Source of the DNA: Aestuariivita sp.
GTDB lineage: Bacteria; Pseudomonadota; Alphaproteobacteria; Rhodobacterales; Rhodobacteraceae
Assembly: GCF_021404545.1 (NCBI RefSeq)
Contig: NZ_JAAWWD010000066.1
Coordinates: 1-52,726, forward strand
DNA length: 52,726 nt
Reading direction: 5' to 3'
Both the position numbers and the translations under genes were made by a program. Under the pieces are notes generated by a model. That model had not been told where the DNA came from, made no database searches, and saw nothing but the letters and a program-made list of their open reading frames with translations. This document shows positions 43,447-51,632 of the stretch, piece after piece. Within the stretch, counting starts at the first letter, position 1. The number at the start of each line of letters is the position of its first letter.

Positions 43447-44625
43447 ATGACGAAACCATCTCAGGGCAGCGTCGTGCTGACATCAACCGAGCGGGTGATC
43501 TTCGGGCAGCCCGCCGCTCACGCCATCGCCGCCGAGGCGGAGGCTATGGGTGCGACCCGGGTCATGCTGATCGCGAGCACGTCGCTTGCCGAGACCACAC
43601 CGGAAATCGCAGCCATCGAGGCCGCACTCGGGTCCCGTCACGCAACGACATTCACCGGCGTGCAGCCCCACGGACCGCGCACGGATGTGATTGCAGCGAC
43701 CCAGGCCGCGCGGGCGGCTGCTGCCGACCTGATTGTCTCGGTTGGCGGCGGGTCCGTTACCGACTGCGCCAAGATCGTTCCGATCTGCCTGTCAAATGAC
43801 GTGCGCACCTCCGACGACATGGAACCGCTGCATATCTATGTGGATGACACGGGCGGCATGGTCCTGCCCAGCTTTACCCCGCAGACGATCCGCACCATCT
43901 GTGTGCCGACCACCCTGTCGGGGGGCGAGTTCAACCCCTTGTCGGGGGCCACCGACCCGGCCACCAAGCACAAGCAGGGCTATCAGGAGCGGTTGATGGC
44001 GCCGGTCAGTATCATCCTCGACCCCCAGTTGACGCGGCACACACCGGATTGGCTTTGGTTTTCCACCGGCGTGCGCGCCCTCGATCACGCTATCGAGACG
44101 CTGCAATCTTTCCAGTCGAACGATTATTGCGACGGTCTGGCCGAAAGCGCGCTGCGCCTGCTGATCGAAGGGCTGCCGCGCGTCAAGTCAGATCCGGAAG
44201 ACATCGAGGCGCGGCTGAAATGCCAGATCGGTGTCTGGCAATCCATGCTGCCGATCATTGCCGGTGTCCCGATGGGGGCCAGCCATGCCATCGGACATGT
44301 TCTGGGCGGTCTGTGCGACGTGCCGCACGGGTATACCTCGTGTGTCATGTCGCCTTTCGTGCTGCGCTGGAACGCATCGGTGAACGCGGCGCGCCAGACG
44401 CGTATCGCAGCCGCGTTCGGAGCGGCGGACAGGCCTGCGGCGGATCTGGTCGACAGTTTCATCACCGATCTCGGTATGCCGCGTTCGCTTGCGGCGGTCG
44501 ATGTGGGCGAGAACCGTCTGCAAAAGATCGCGGAATACACCATGGAGGATATCTGGGGCCGCACGAACCCGCGCCCCATCTCCCAGCCATCTGACGTGAT
44601 GGAGATCCTGGAACTTGCCAGGTAA
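43447..44625 (+). CDS. Iron-type alcohol dehydrogenase family, maleylacetate reductase-like
   Basis: A 392-residue NAD(P)-dependent oxidoreductase of the group III family. The nucleotide motif SVGGGSVTD (98-106) and the C-terminal helical domain are clear. The first metal-ligand Asp of true iron dehydrogenases is Arg here: GVRALDHAIE (R210) in place of GVDAxxHAxE. The three His positions (H214, H284, H294) remain. Maleylacetate reductases also lack that Asp, so a reductase role is favoured, though a hydroxyacid or alcohol dehydrogenase is possible. It ends the monooxygenase unit, and maleylacetate reductase is a known partner of 4-hydroxyacetophenone monooxygenase. Confidence 0.85.
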   Translation: MTKPSQGSVVLTSTERVIFGQPAAHAIAAEAEAMGATRVMLIASTSLAETTPEIAAIEAALGSRHATTFTGVQPHGPRTDVIAATQAARAAAADLIVSVGGGSVTDCAKIVPICLSNDVRTSDDMEPLHIYVDDTGGMVLPSFTPQTIRTICVPTTLSGGEFNPLSGATDPATKHKQGYQERLMAPVSIILDPQLTRHTPDWLWFSTGVRALDHAIETLQSFQSNDYCDGLAESALRLLIEGLPRVKSDPEDIEARLKCQIGVWQSMLPIIAGVPMGASHAIGHVLGGLCDVPHGYTSCVMSPFVLRWNASVNAARQTRIAAAFGAADRPAADLVDSFITDLGMPRSLAAVDVGENRLQKIAEYTMEDIWGRTNPRPISQPSDVMEILELAR

Positions 44626-45156
44626 GCCCGGGTCGGGGTCAGGGTCGGGTCAGCGACGGATCGACCATCCATCGCTGAGCCGGCCTGATACGGACTTGCC
44701 GGCAGGCTTGGCCGTTAGGCGCGGCCGGGCGCATGGTGTCGAATGTCCAGGTCAGGGGAGTACGGGATCCCTGACACCGGTCGGCGCGGCAGGGCAAGAT
44801 TGTGATCGCCTGAACGCGCCACTCCGAAACGGCCTTGATCGGAGGACAGCCGCAAAGCCGTTCAGAGAAAGCACAAAAACGCGCCGCCAGTCTTACCGCC
44901 GAGGTGAGGGGAGGCGCCATCCCGCTCTCGTTGATAACCGGACATATCGCCTGCCGACCCCGGCGCGCCAGAGCCCCGACGGCTGCACGGGCCTGCCCCC
45001 CGTGCCCGGCCGCATACTCTTTGATCTTGCAGACATAGCGCACGCAAAAGGGCATCTGTCGGGCTGCGTCCTCCTGACCGAAAAATCTGCCGCCATGCAC
45101 CAGGATCGGATCTCGCACCGCCTGCGGGGGTCTTTGCCCGGATCCGCGCTTTGGGC
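44626..45156. other. Gene-free stretch between convergent operons; possible IS3 scar
   Basis: About 530 bases separate the convergent dehydrogenase and CoA-ligase genes. A G/T-rich tandem-like run lies at 44629-44652. On the minus strand near 45010-45105 a broken frame contains KIKEYAAGHGG and GRFFGQED, faintly like the IS3 OrfA stub at 1015-1176, with which it shares the 11-mer ACTCTTTGATC. This may be a very old IS scar. No working gene and no clear hairpin terminator was found. Confidence 0.35.
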
Positions 45157-46788
45157 CTATCCGGTGCCGGGATCTTTCCGGGCGTCCCAGATATCGGTGA
45201 TCTGATGCGCCTCCGTGATTTTGGTCTTGGCGATCTTTCGCGTGGGTGTGCGCGGGAAGTCATCGACATAGCCGACATAGCGAGGGATTTTAAAAGCGGC
45301 CAGATGCGCCGCGCAATGGGCGATGACGGCATCGGGCGGACAGTCCTTCGGTGTCAGCCCTTCGGCCAGCATCACATAGACCTTAACCTCTTCCTTGCGC
45401 AGCTCATCCGGTTCTGGCACGGCTGCGGCTTCCTCGATCTCGGGCATCCGCCGCAGGACCTCTTCCAACTCGCGGGCCGAGATATTCTCGCCCGAGCGCT
45501 TGATCATCTCCTTGATGCGTCCGACGATATAATAATAGCCGGTCTCGTCCTGACGGAAGAGATCGCCTGTGTGAAACCAGCGCCCGGTAAAGCTGTCGGC
45601 ATTCGCTTGGGGCTTTTTGTAATACCCCTGAAGCACGGACCTGCCCGCCACCCAGAGCTCCCCCACTTCGCCTGGGGGTACATCCCGGCCTGCCTCGTCG
45701 ACGATCCGCATCTGGCGGAAGGGCGACGGCACGCCGCAGCTTTGCGAGCCGGTCATATGGGTGGCTTCGGGCGGGACGGACAGGCCGCTGCCAATCTCGG
45801 TCATCCCGAAGGTGTTGCGGGCCACCACATCGAACCGGCGCTCAACCTCCTCATTGGCCGGGCCGGACCAGCCAAAGGCGTTGATATAGCGCAGCTTGGT
45901 TTGCCCGTCGCGCTCCGAAGGCGGGAACCGTTTGAGCGCAGGTTCGGGAAAGGCGCAGTATTCGATCTCATAATCGATCAGCCAATCCATGAACCGGCCC
46001 AGTTGCATCTTGCGCGCCACATGGGCGGTGCCGCCCAGGGCCATGGTCATCAGGGTCTGCCATTGTGGATCCATATAGAAGTAAGGCGCCCAGATCAGCG
46101 TGTTGCGGATCTGTCCGCCCTGGCCCCTCTGCATGGCCGCCAGATGGCCCAGCAGCATCCAGTAATCGTGACTGAGCATGCAGCCCTTGGGAAACCCGGT
46201 GGTGCCGGAAGTGTATTGCAGGTTCAAAAGGTCGGTGCGGGTGACCGGGCTTGGCGCGGCAAAGGCCGCGTCGCCCGCGTCATGCACGCCCTGCCAGTCG
46301 GCATATCCTGCCGGTGGCGTGCCACGCACAAGGATGCGCGCTGGCGCCAGCAAGGGCGGCAGCGTCTCCATCCCCTGCAACCGATCGAGATAGTCTGCAT
46401 CCACGACCATGAATTGCGCGTCGGAATCGGTCAGAAGATAGGTCAGCTCTTCCACGCCATATCCCGTATTTGCCGGAACCATGACCGCTCCGATCCGGCC
46501 CAACGCGGCCCAGGTGATCAGGAACTCCGGCACATTGGGCACCATCACCGCGACATGCGTGCCCTTGCGCACGCCCATCTCCAGCAGGCCAGACGCCAGC
46601 TTCGATGCCGAGCGGTCAAGCCCTGCATAGCTCAGCACCCGATCCTCGTCGAAATAGATCGACAGGGGCTTGTCGCCGTGCTGCGCCGCGCACTCAGCAA
46701 CGAAGGCCCCCAACGTCTCCGGGAAGTCGGTCGCGGCGGCGGTCTCGTGAAACCGCGCCATGGCAGCGATGCCGGGATCCATTCTCAT
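45157..46788 (-). CDS. AMP-forming acyl-CoA ligase (crotonobetaine/carnitine-CoA ligase CaiC-like)
   Basis: A 543-residue ANL ligase. Its P-loop is LQYTSGTTGFPKGC, the hinge motif is GRWFHTGDLFRQDETGYYYI, and the C-terminal lysine lies in PRTPTRKIAKTKI. Overall it resembles CaiC and related short-chain acyl-CoA ligases. The ATG at 46788 overlaps the crotonase gene stop by 4 bases. It is the last gene of the minus-strand importer operon and probably activates the imported acid, which the crotonase then modifies. Confidence 0.9.
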   Translation of the reverse strand: MRMDPGIAAMARFHETAAATDFPETLGAFVAECAAQHGDKPLSIYFDEDRVLSYAGLDRSASKLASGLLEMGVRKGTHVAVMVPNVPEFLITWAALGRIGAVMVPANTGYGVEELTYLLTDSDAQFMVVDADYLDRLQGMETLPPLLAPARILVRGTPPAGYADWQGVHDAGDAAFAAPSPVTRTDLLNLQYTSGTTGFPKGCMLSHDYWMLLGHLAAMQRGQGGQIRNTLIWAPYFYMDPQWQTLMTMALGGTAHVARKMQLGRFMDWLIDYEIEYCAFPEPALKRFPPSERDGQTKLRYINAFGWSGPANEEVERRFDVVARNTFGMTEIGSGLSVPPEATHMTGSQSCGVPSPFRQMRIVDEAGRDVPPGEVGELWVAGRSVLQGYYKKPQANADSFTGRWFHTGDLFRQDETGYYYIVGRIKEMIKRSGENISARELEEVLRRMPEIEEAAAVPEPDELRKEEVKVYVMLAEGLTPKDCPPDAVIAHCAAHLAAFKIPRYVGYVDDFPRTPTRKIAKTKITEAHQITDIWDARKDPGTG

Positions 46789-47603
46789 GACGCACCTGTG
46801 GCGTTCTGCTCGGGCGCATCATCGGCGAGCGGATTGGCCGATGTGCCGGGCTGGCTGAGATAGGCCGCGCGCTGCAACCGGTAAAGATGATACATAAAGG
46901 CGCTGCCATCGGACCGTGACATGTCCATGGTGCGGTAAAACCCCTCCATCTCGACCCGGATCGACACGCCCGGGCTCTCGGCGATCTTGGCGGCCTTGGC
47001 CATTGCGGTCTCCATCAGCGCTTCGGGCGCGACCACATCGTTGTAAAGCCCGAAATGCTGTGCCTGTTCTGCCTCCAGCACCGTGCCCGTCAACACCATG
47101 TCCATGGCTATCGCTGGTGGCAGATGCCGCCACAGATGGGTCGAGCCGCCGGCACCGGCCATGCCATAGGCGATCTCGGGCAGGCTGAGATACGCGCCGG
47201 GGGTAGCCACGCGGATATCCATGAAATTCATCGCGAAAATGAACCCCATGCCCAGGGCCGGACCGTTCAGCGCGCCGACAATCGGCTTATAGCGTTCCAG
47301 CCCGCGCAACTCGCGCTCCCACCCCGGCCGGACGTCGATCTCGCCCATGCGCGAGGGATGAAAATGCGCCTGAAGGGTTTCGGCTTGTGTCGGGTGGCTC
47401 CAGTCGGTCTTGATGTCGTCGCCGCCGGAAAAGGCCCGCGTCCCCGCGCCGGTCAGGACGGCGGACTTGAGCGCAGGATCAGAGAGGTAATCCTTCAGAT
47501 GTTCGTGAAACTCGTGATGCATCCGCGGGGTGATCGCGTTCACCTTGCCATTGTCGAGCGTGAAGACCGCAATGGCCCCGTCCTTTTCGTAATGCACGGT
47601 CAT
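46785..47603 (-). CDS. Enoyl-CoA hydratase/isomerase (crotonase) family protein
   Basis: A 272-residue crotonase-fold protein. The oxyanion-hole segments are TRAFSGGDDIK and NGPALGMGFIFAM, and the second active-site region is YLSLPEIAYGMAGAGGSTHL. Of the two glutamates of true hydratases, the second (SLPE) is kept but the first, expected in the GGGxE position, is replaced by Ile (GMGFIFA). It may therefore be an isomerase, dehydratase or hydrolase rather than a standard hydratase. It lies 15 bases after the permease gene and overlaps the ligase gene, like a caiD-caiC pair. Confidence 0.87.
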   Translation of the reverse strand: MTVHYEKDGAIAVFTLDNGKVNAITPRMHHEFHEHLKDYLSDPALKSAVLTGAGTRAFSGGDDIKTDWSHPTQAETLQAHFHPSRMGEIDVRPGWERELRGLERYKPIVGALNGPALGMGFIFAMNFMDIRVATPGAYLSLPEIAYGMAGAGGSTHLWRHLPPAIAMDMVLTGTVLEAEQAQHFGLYNDVVAPEALMETAMAKAAKIAESPGVSIRVEMEGFYRTMDMSRSDGSAFMYHLYRLQRAAYLSQPGTSANPLADDAPEQNATGAS

Positions 47604-47618
47604 GCTGCGTGCTCCTTT

Positions 47619-48425
47619 CTATCTTTGATCCAGTTTGGCTTGGGCGCGGCGCCGCAAAAGCTCGGCACCCGCAAGCGCCAGCGTGGTGACCACGATCAAT
47701 AGCGACGCGACCGCGGCCAGCGTCGGCCTGAGTTCGAGCCGAAGGTCGGCCCAGATGCGCATCGGAAGCGTCTCGTTCCGGCTCATCAGGAATTGCGCGA
47801 TGATGAGCTCGTCAAACGAGACGAAAAAGGCAAAGACCGCGCCCGCGACGATCGCAGGCAAGAGGCTTGGAAATGCCGCCGAGAAAAACGCGCGGACAGG
47901 CCCCGCGCCCAGCACCCGCGCCGCCTGCTCCAGAGCCGGGTCGAGCTGGCGGTGCGAGGCACCGACAATCAGCACGACAAAAGGCAGCGCGATGGCCGAA
48001 TGCGCACCGGCCAGCACGAACATGTTGTCTTCCCAGCCAAAGCGGACAGCAAAGATAAAGACGCCCAAGGCGATAAAGATATGCGGGATCACGATGGGCA
48101 GGGCGATGAATCCCGAGATCGCGCGCCCGAAACGCGGCCGTCCCCGCGCCAGCGCCAGAACCGCCAGTGTGCCGGTCACCGTCGCGATCACTGCCACCAG
48201 GGCCGCGACCTGAAACGAGAGGATCGTCGCATCGATCCAGACCGGGTCGCTGAGATAGTCGCGATACCAGCGCAGTCCGAAATTGCTGGGCGGGAAGCGC
48301 AGGAAATCATTGTTGGAAAACGAGATCGGCAAGATGATCAGGATCGGAAAGATCAGATAGAAGACGACCACACCGAAATAGAGCGCCCCAAGCCGTCTGG
48401 CTGTGATCAATCGCCCGCCGCTCAT
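47619..48425 (-). CDS. ABC transporter permease (PotC-like)
   Basis: A 268-residue permease of the spermidine/putrescine class. It begins with a single long helix (LGALYFGVVVFYLIFPILII) and contains the coupling segment ARVLGAGPVRAFFSAAFPSL. The GTLAVLALARGRPRF segment is typical of PotC/PotI. It overlaps the PotB-like gene by 4 bases and forms the channel with it. Confidence 0.93.
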   Translation of the reverse strand: MSGGRLITARRLGALYFGVVVFYLIFPILIILPISFSNNDFLRFPPSNFGLRWYRDYLSDPVWIDATILSFQVAALVAVIATVTGTLAVLALARGRPRFGRAISGFIALPIVIPHIFIALGVFIFAVRFGWEDNMFVLAGAHSAIALPFVVLIVGASHRQLDPALEQAARVLGAGPVRAFFSAAFPSLLPAIVAGAVFAFFVSFDELIIAQFLMSRNETLPMRIWADLRLELRPTLAAVASLLIVVTTLALAGAELLRRRAQAKLDQR

Positions 48426-49261
48426 CGTGCCAGCGCTCCGTTGAGCGCCCTGAGCAGCAGCCGCGCGGCCAGCCGGATCACGACGATGCCCACAATCGCG
48501 GCCAGTAGCAACATCAGCGCAATCGCCGCGGCAAAGCCCCAGTTGAGCTGTGTGACGTTGAATTCGATCAGGTTGGCCAAAAGCAGATCGCGTCGGCCGC
48601 CCAAAAGCGCGGGCGTGATGAAAAAGCCCATCGACAGCATAAACACGATGATCATGCCGGTGATGGTGCCGTCCAGGCTCAGCGGGATAAAGACGCGCCG
48701 TGTCGCCTCCCAGGGCGAGGCGCCCAGCACCCGTGCCGCGCGCACCAGACCAAGGTCGATATCGCTCATCGCGCTATAGCAGGTGACGATCTGGATCGGC
48801 AGCAGGATCTGGATCATCGCCACATAGACCGCAGGCGTGGTGAACAGCATCCGCACCGGTGTCTCGATCAGGCCCGCGCCCATCAAAAGCGAGTTGATGA
48901 CCCCCTCGCGGCCCAGCACCACCATCCAGGCATAGGACCGGATCAGAATGCTCATCCACAGCGGGATGAAGATCAGCAGCAACAGCAGGAATTGTACCCG
49001 GCGTGGCGATTGCACGATGAAATAGGCCACCGGATAGGCGATCACCGCACAGACGATGGCCACGACAAACGACACTTCGACCGTGTGCCACAGCACCCGC
49101 ATATAGACCGCACGCTCCAGGAAGCGCTCGAAATGCCGAAAGGTCAGCTCGGGGTCCATCACGCTGGCGCGCAGGATGTCGACTGATGGCATCAGGAAGA
49201 AGACCAGCAGCATGGCCAACGCAGGCCAGAGCATCCAGTGGCGGAAAATTCGAGGCATCAC
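48422..49261 (-). CDS. ABC transporter permease (PotB-like)
   Basis: A 279-residue permease of the PotB/PotH class, with the first helix WPALAMLLVFFLMPSVDILR, the periplasmic LTFRHFERFLE segment and the coupling motif ARVLGASPWEATRRVFIPLS. The frame begins with GTG at 49261 directly followed by ATG at 49258; either could be the start. It lies 71 bases after the binding-protein gene. Confidence 0.93.
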   Translation of the reverse strand: MMPRIFRHWMLWPALAMLLVFFLMPSVDILRASVMDPELTFRHFERFLERAVYMRVLWHTVEVSFVVAIVCAVIAYPVAYFIVQSPRRVQFLLLLLIFIPLWMSILIRSYAWMVVLGREGVINSLLMGAGLIETPVRMLFTTPAVYVAMIQILLPIQIVTCYSAMSDIDLGLVRAARVLGASPWEATRRVFIPLSLDGTITGMIIVFMLSMGFFITPALLGGRRDLLLANLIEFNVTQLNWGFAAAIALMLLLAAIVGIVVIRLAARLLLRALNGALAR

Positions 49262-49332
49262 GCGCCTTTTCGGTATCAGGGTGGGGGACGGGTGGCGGTG
49301 CGGCAGGCCGCGCCGCCACCCAAGCGTTCAAT

Positions 49333-50403
49333 TTACTCCAGCAGCCATTCGTTCCAGCGTTCCTGGATCGCTTCGAGGTTGTCGCCCCAGAACTCGGGGT
49401 TGGCCGAGAATTGCGCCTCAAGATTGGCCGGTGCGGTCGGCTGGATGGCCGTCACCGCTTCGGCAACGCCATCGTAAAGGCCGGGGGCAAAGCCGGGATA
49501 CGGCAGCTCGGCCATGTACTGCCGCATCTGCGCGGCGTTCATCGTGCGGTAGGCGATGAATTGATGCGCCATCTCGATATTTTCGGTGCCTTTGGGGATA
49601 CCGACAAAGGACGTGTGCAGAGCGCCGCCGTTCCACATGATCTCGACCGGCAGGCCTGATTGCGCAAGCGGCGGGATGCGGCCGTTATAGGAGGTGCCGA
49701 AATAGACCTCTCCATCCGACAAAAGCTGCACCGACTGCGCGCCCGACGTCCACCAGGCGGTGACATGGGGCTTGATCTCATCCATCTTGGCGAATGCCCG
49801 GTCGAGCCCGTCCTCGGTCGAGAGCACGGTATAGAGGTCCGCCTCGGCGACGCCATCGGCGAGCAGCGCGAATTCCAGATTGTCCTCGGCCCGGTTGCGC
49901 AGGGCGCGCGGCCCCGGGAAGGTCTCCACATCCCAGAAATCCGCCCAGGAGGACATCATTCGGCCTTCGGGCATCTGATCTGTGCGCACGGCAAGCACAT
50001 GGCTGAAGCTGGCCGCGCCCACGCCGTATTCTGCGCGGGCACCGGGCGGCAACAGGCCCTCCGGGTCGACCTTGGAATAGTCAATCGGCTCAAAAAGCCC
50101 CTTTGACACGCCGAGGGGATAGTTCGAGGCCGAGATCTCCATCACATCCCAGAGCACACGGCCGGAATTGACCATCGCCTCCAGCTCGGCCATCCGGCTG
50201 CCTTCGCTGGTGAGACGTTCGACCGCGATGCCCGTTTCCGCCGTAAAGGGTTCGGCGAAAAAGCGGGTATTCATCTCTCCCACGATCCCCCCCGATCCAC
50301 TGACCGCAAGGGTGCGCTCCTGCGCTATTGCGGCGGGTGCTGCGACAGCGAGTGTCAGGGCCGCCGCCAGACCGGCCAGATAGGGTAATGTCAGTTTCTT
50401 CAT
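49333..50403 (-). CDS. Periplasmic binding protein of a polyamine-type ABC importer (PotD/PotF-like)
   Basis: A 356-residue SBP family 1/8 receptor. The signal peptide LAGLAAALTLAVAAPAAIA (cut near residue 27) precedes LAVSGSGGIVGEMNTRFFAE, typical of PotD-like proteins. Polyamine-type receptors also bind betaines, opines, aminophosphonates and other cations, so the ligand is open. The adjacent CaiC-like ligase suggests an acid, perhaps a quaternary-amine acid. It lies 34 bases after the ATPase gene. Confidence 0.92.
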   Translation of the reverse strand: MKKLTLPYLAGLAAALTLAVAAPAAIAQERTLAVSGSGGIVGEMNTRFFAEPFTAETGIAVERLTSEGSRMAELEAMVNSGRVLWDVMEISASNYPLGVSKGLFEPIDYSKVDPEGLLPPGARAEYGVGAASFSHVLAVRTDQMPEGRMMSSWADFWDVETFPGPRALRNRAEDNLEFALLADGVAEADLYTVLSTEDGLDRAFAKMDEIKPHVTAWWTSGAQSVQLLSDGEVYFGTSYNGRIPPLAQSGLPVEIMWNGGALHTSFVGIPKGTENIEMAHQFIAYRTMNAAQMRQYMAELPYPGFAPGLYDGVAEAVTAIQPTAPANLEAQFSANPEFWGDNLEAIQERWNEWLLE

Positions 50404-50437
50404 CGTTCGTCCTCCTCTGTGGTGAATGGCCGTCCGG

Positions 50438-51538
50438 TTAGGACGGTTCGGGAATGGGGGTCAGATCCCGAGGCAGAAAGCCCAGCTGGACGGTCGCGCC
50501 GCGTGTAGGCCGCGCCCCGCCCGTATCGCGCCGTTCGGTGACGATCAGCGTCTGGGCATCCGGCAGGCGCAGCCGGTACTGCACCATATCCCCCATAAAA
50601 AGTGCGTCTTCGACCCGCGCTTCGAAATTCGGATAGGCCTCCGCATCGCCCTGGCAGACGCGAAAAATCCGCTCGGGCCGCAGAGACAGGGTGATCGGTC
50701 CGTCCCGTTTGGCGCTGTGCGCAGGCAGATCGGCCACAGGCAGCGTCAGTTCCAGCGCCGGAATGGCCAGATCGGACCCCGCGACCGTGGCCTCCAGCAG
50801 GTTGGTCTTGCCGATGAACTCGGCCACATAGCGGCTTTGCGGTGCGTCATAGATTGCCTGCGGCGTGTCGATCTGGGCCAGTTTCCCGTCCCCCATCACC
50901 GCGATTCGGTCCGACAGCGCCAGCGCCTCGTTCTGGTCATGGGTGACAAAGACAATCGTGCAGCCCAGCCGCTGGTGATAGGCGCGGATCTCGGCCTGCA
51001 TGCTCTCGCGCAGCTTCAGATCAAGCGCCGCCAACGGTTCGTCCATCAGCAGAACCGGGGGGCGGAAGATCACCGCGCGCGCGAAGGCCACCCGCTGTTT
51101 CTGACCGCCCGAAAGCTCGGCTGGCATGCGCTGACCCAGATCGCCCATCTGGATCATGTCGAGGCCGTCCTCGACCCGCTCGGCGATCTCCTTGCGCGAC
51201 ACGCCGCGCAGCTTGAGCGGGAAGGCGATGTTGTCGAAAACGTTGAGATGGGGAAAAAGCGAATAGCTTTGAAACACCATGCCCACATCGCGCTTTTCGG
51301 GTGGCAGGCCCTGCACTTCGCGATCGCCGATCAAGACGCGGCCTCGGGTCGCCTGCGTGAACCCCGCCAAGACGTTGAGCGCGGTGGTCTTGCCCGATCC
51401 GCTGGGACCCAGCAGCGTGACAAGCTCACCGGGGTTCACGGCAAGGTCGAAATCGACCAGCGCATCGACATCGCCATAGGACTTTCCGACCCCTTCAAAG
51501 CGGACGGACTCGCCAGAACTTGCATCTGTGAACGGCAT
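50438..51538 (-). CDS. ABC importer ATPase (PotA-like)
   Basis: A 366-residue ATPase with Walker A LLGPSGSGKTTALN, signature LSGGQKQRVAFARAV, Walker B LLMDEPLAALDLKLRE and H-loop FVTHDQNEALALSD. A C-terminal TOBE domain covers about 280-360 (SLRPERIFRV). ATG 51538 (MPFTDASSGE) is the likely start; a frame from 51574 would run into the operator region. It heads the six-gene minus-strand operon that faces the TetR gene. Confidence 0.93.
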   Translation of the reverse strand: MPFTDASSGESVRFEGVGKSYGDVDALVDFDLAVNPGELVTLLGPSGSGKTTALNVLAGFTQATRGRVLIGDREVQGLPPEKRDVGMVFQSYSLFPHLNVFDNIAFPLKLRGVSRKEIAERVEDGLDMIQMGDLGQRMPAELSGGQKQRVAFARAVIFRPPVLLMDEPLAALDLKLRESMQAEIRAYHQRLGCTIVFVTHDQNEALALSDRIAVMGDGKLAQIDTPQAIYDAPQSRYVAEFIGKTNLLEATVAGSDLAIPALELTLPVADLPAHSAKRDGPITLSLRPERIFRVCQGDAEAYPNFEARVEDALFMGDMVQYRLRLPDAQTLIVTERRDTGGARPTRGATVQLGFLPRDLTPIPEPS

Positions 51539-51578
51539 GGCGTTTGACTGGACCTCGAATAAACTGCGTCGCATTTTG

Positions 51579-51610
51579 TGACGTTGATGTCATTTATGAC
51601 GGTGACGTCA
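51579..51610. promoter_or_regulatory. Tandem TetR-type operator, two near-palindromes
   Basis: TGACGTTGATGTCA (51579-51592) and TGACGGTGACGTCA (51597-51610) are two near-identical imperfect palindromes with start points 18 bases apart. Each has TGACG/CGTCA-type arms. They lie between the divergent ATPase and TetR genes, ending 22 bases before the TetR start. The arrangement suggests two dimers binding side by side and controlling both promoters. Confidence 0.65.
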
Positions 51611-51632
51611 TTTTTTTGCGGAGTCAAGTAGC

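Noticed and set aside
44629-44652. Terminator or regulatory repeat after the dehydrogenase gene
   Set aside because: The GGGTC-like run has no stable inverted arms and no T tract, so neither function is supported.
45151-46863. Plus-strand open frame of 570 codons opposite the CaiC-like ligase
   Set aside because: It is a shadow of the ligase gene; the ANL motifs are all on the minus strand.
51579-51610. CRISPR-like or tandem repeat array
   Set aside because: Only two 14-base palindromic units are present, between divergent genes. That fits an operator, not an array.
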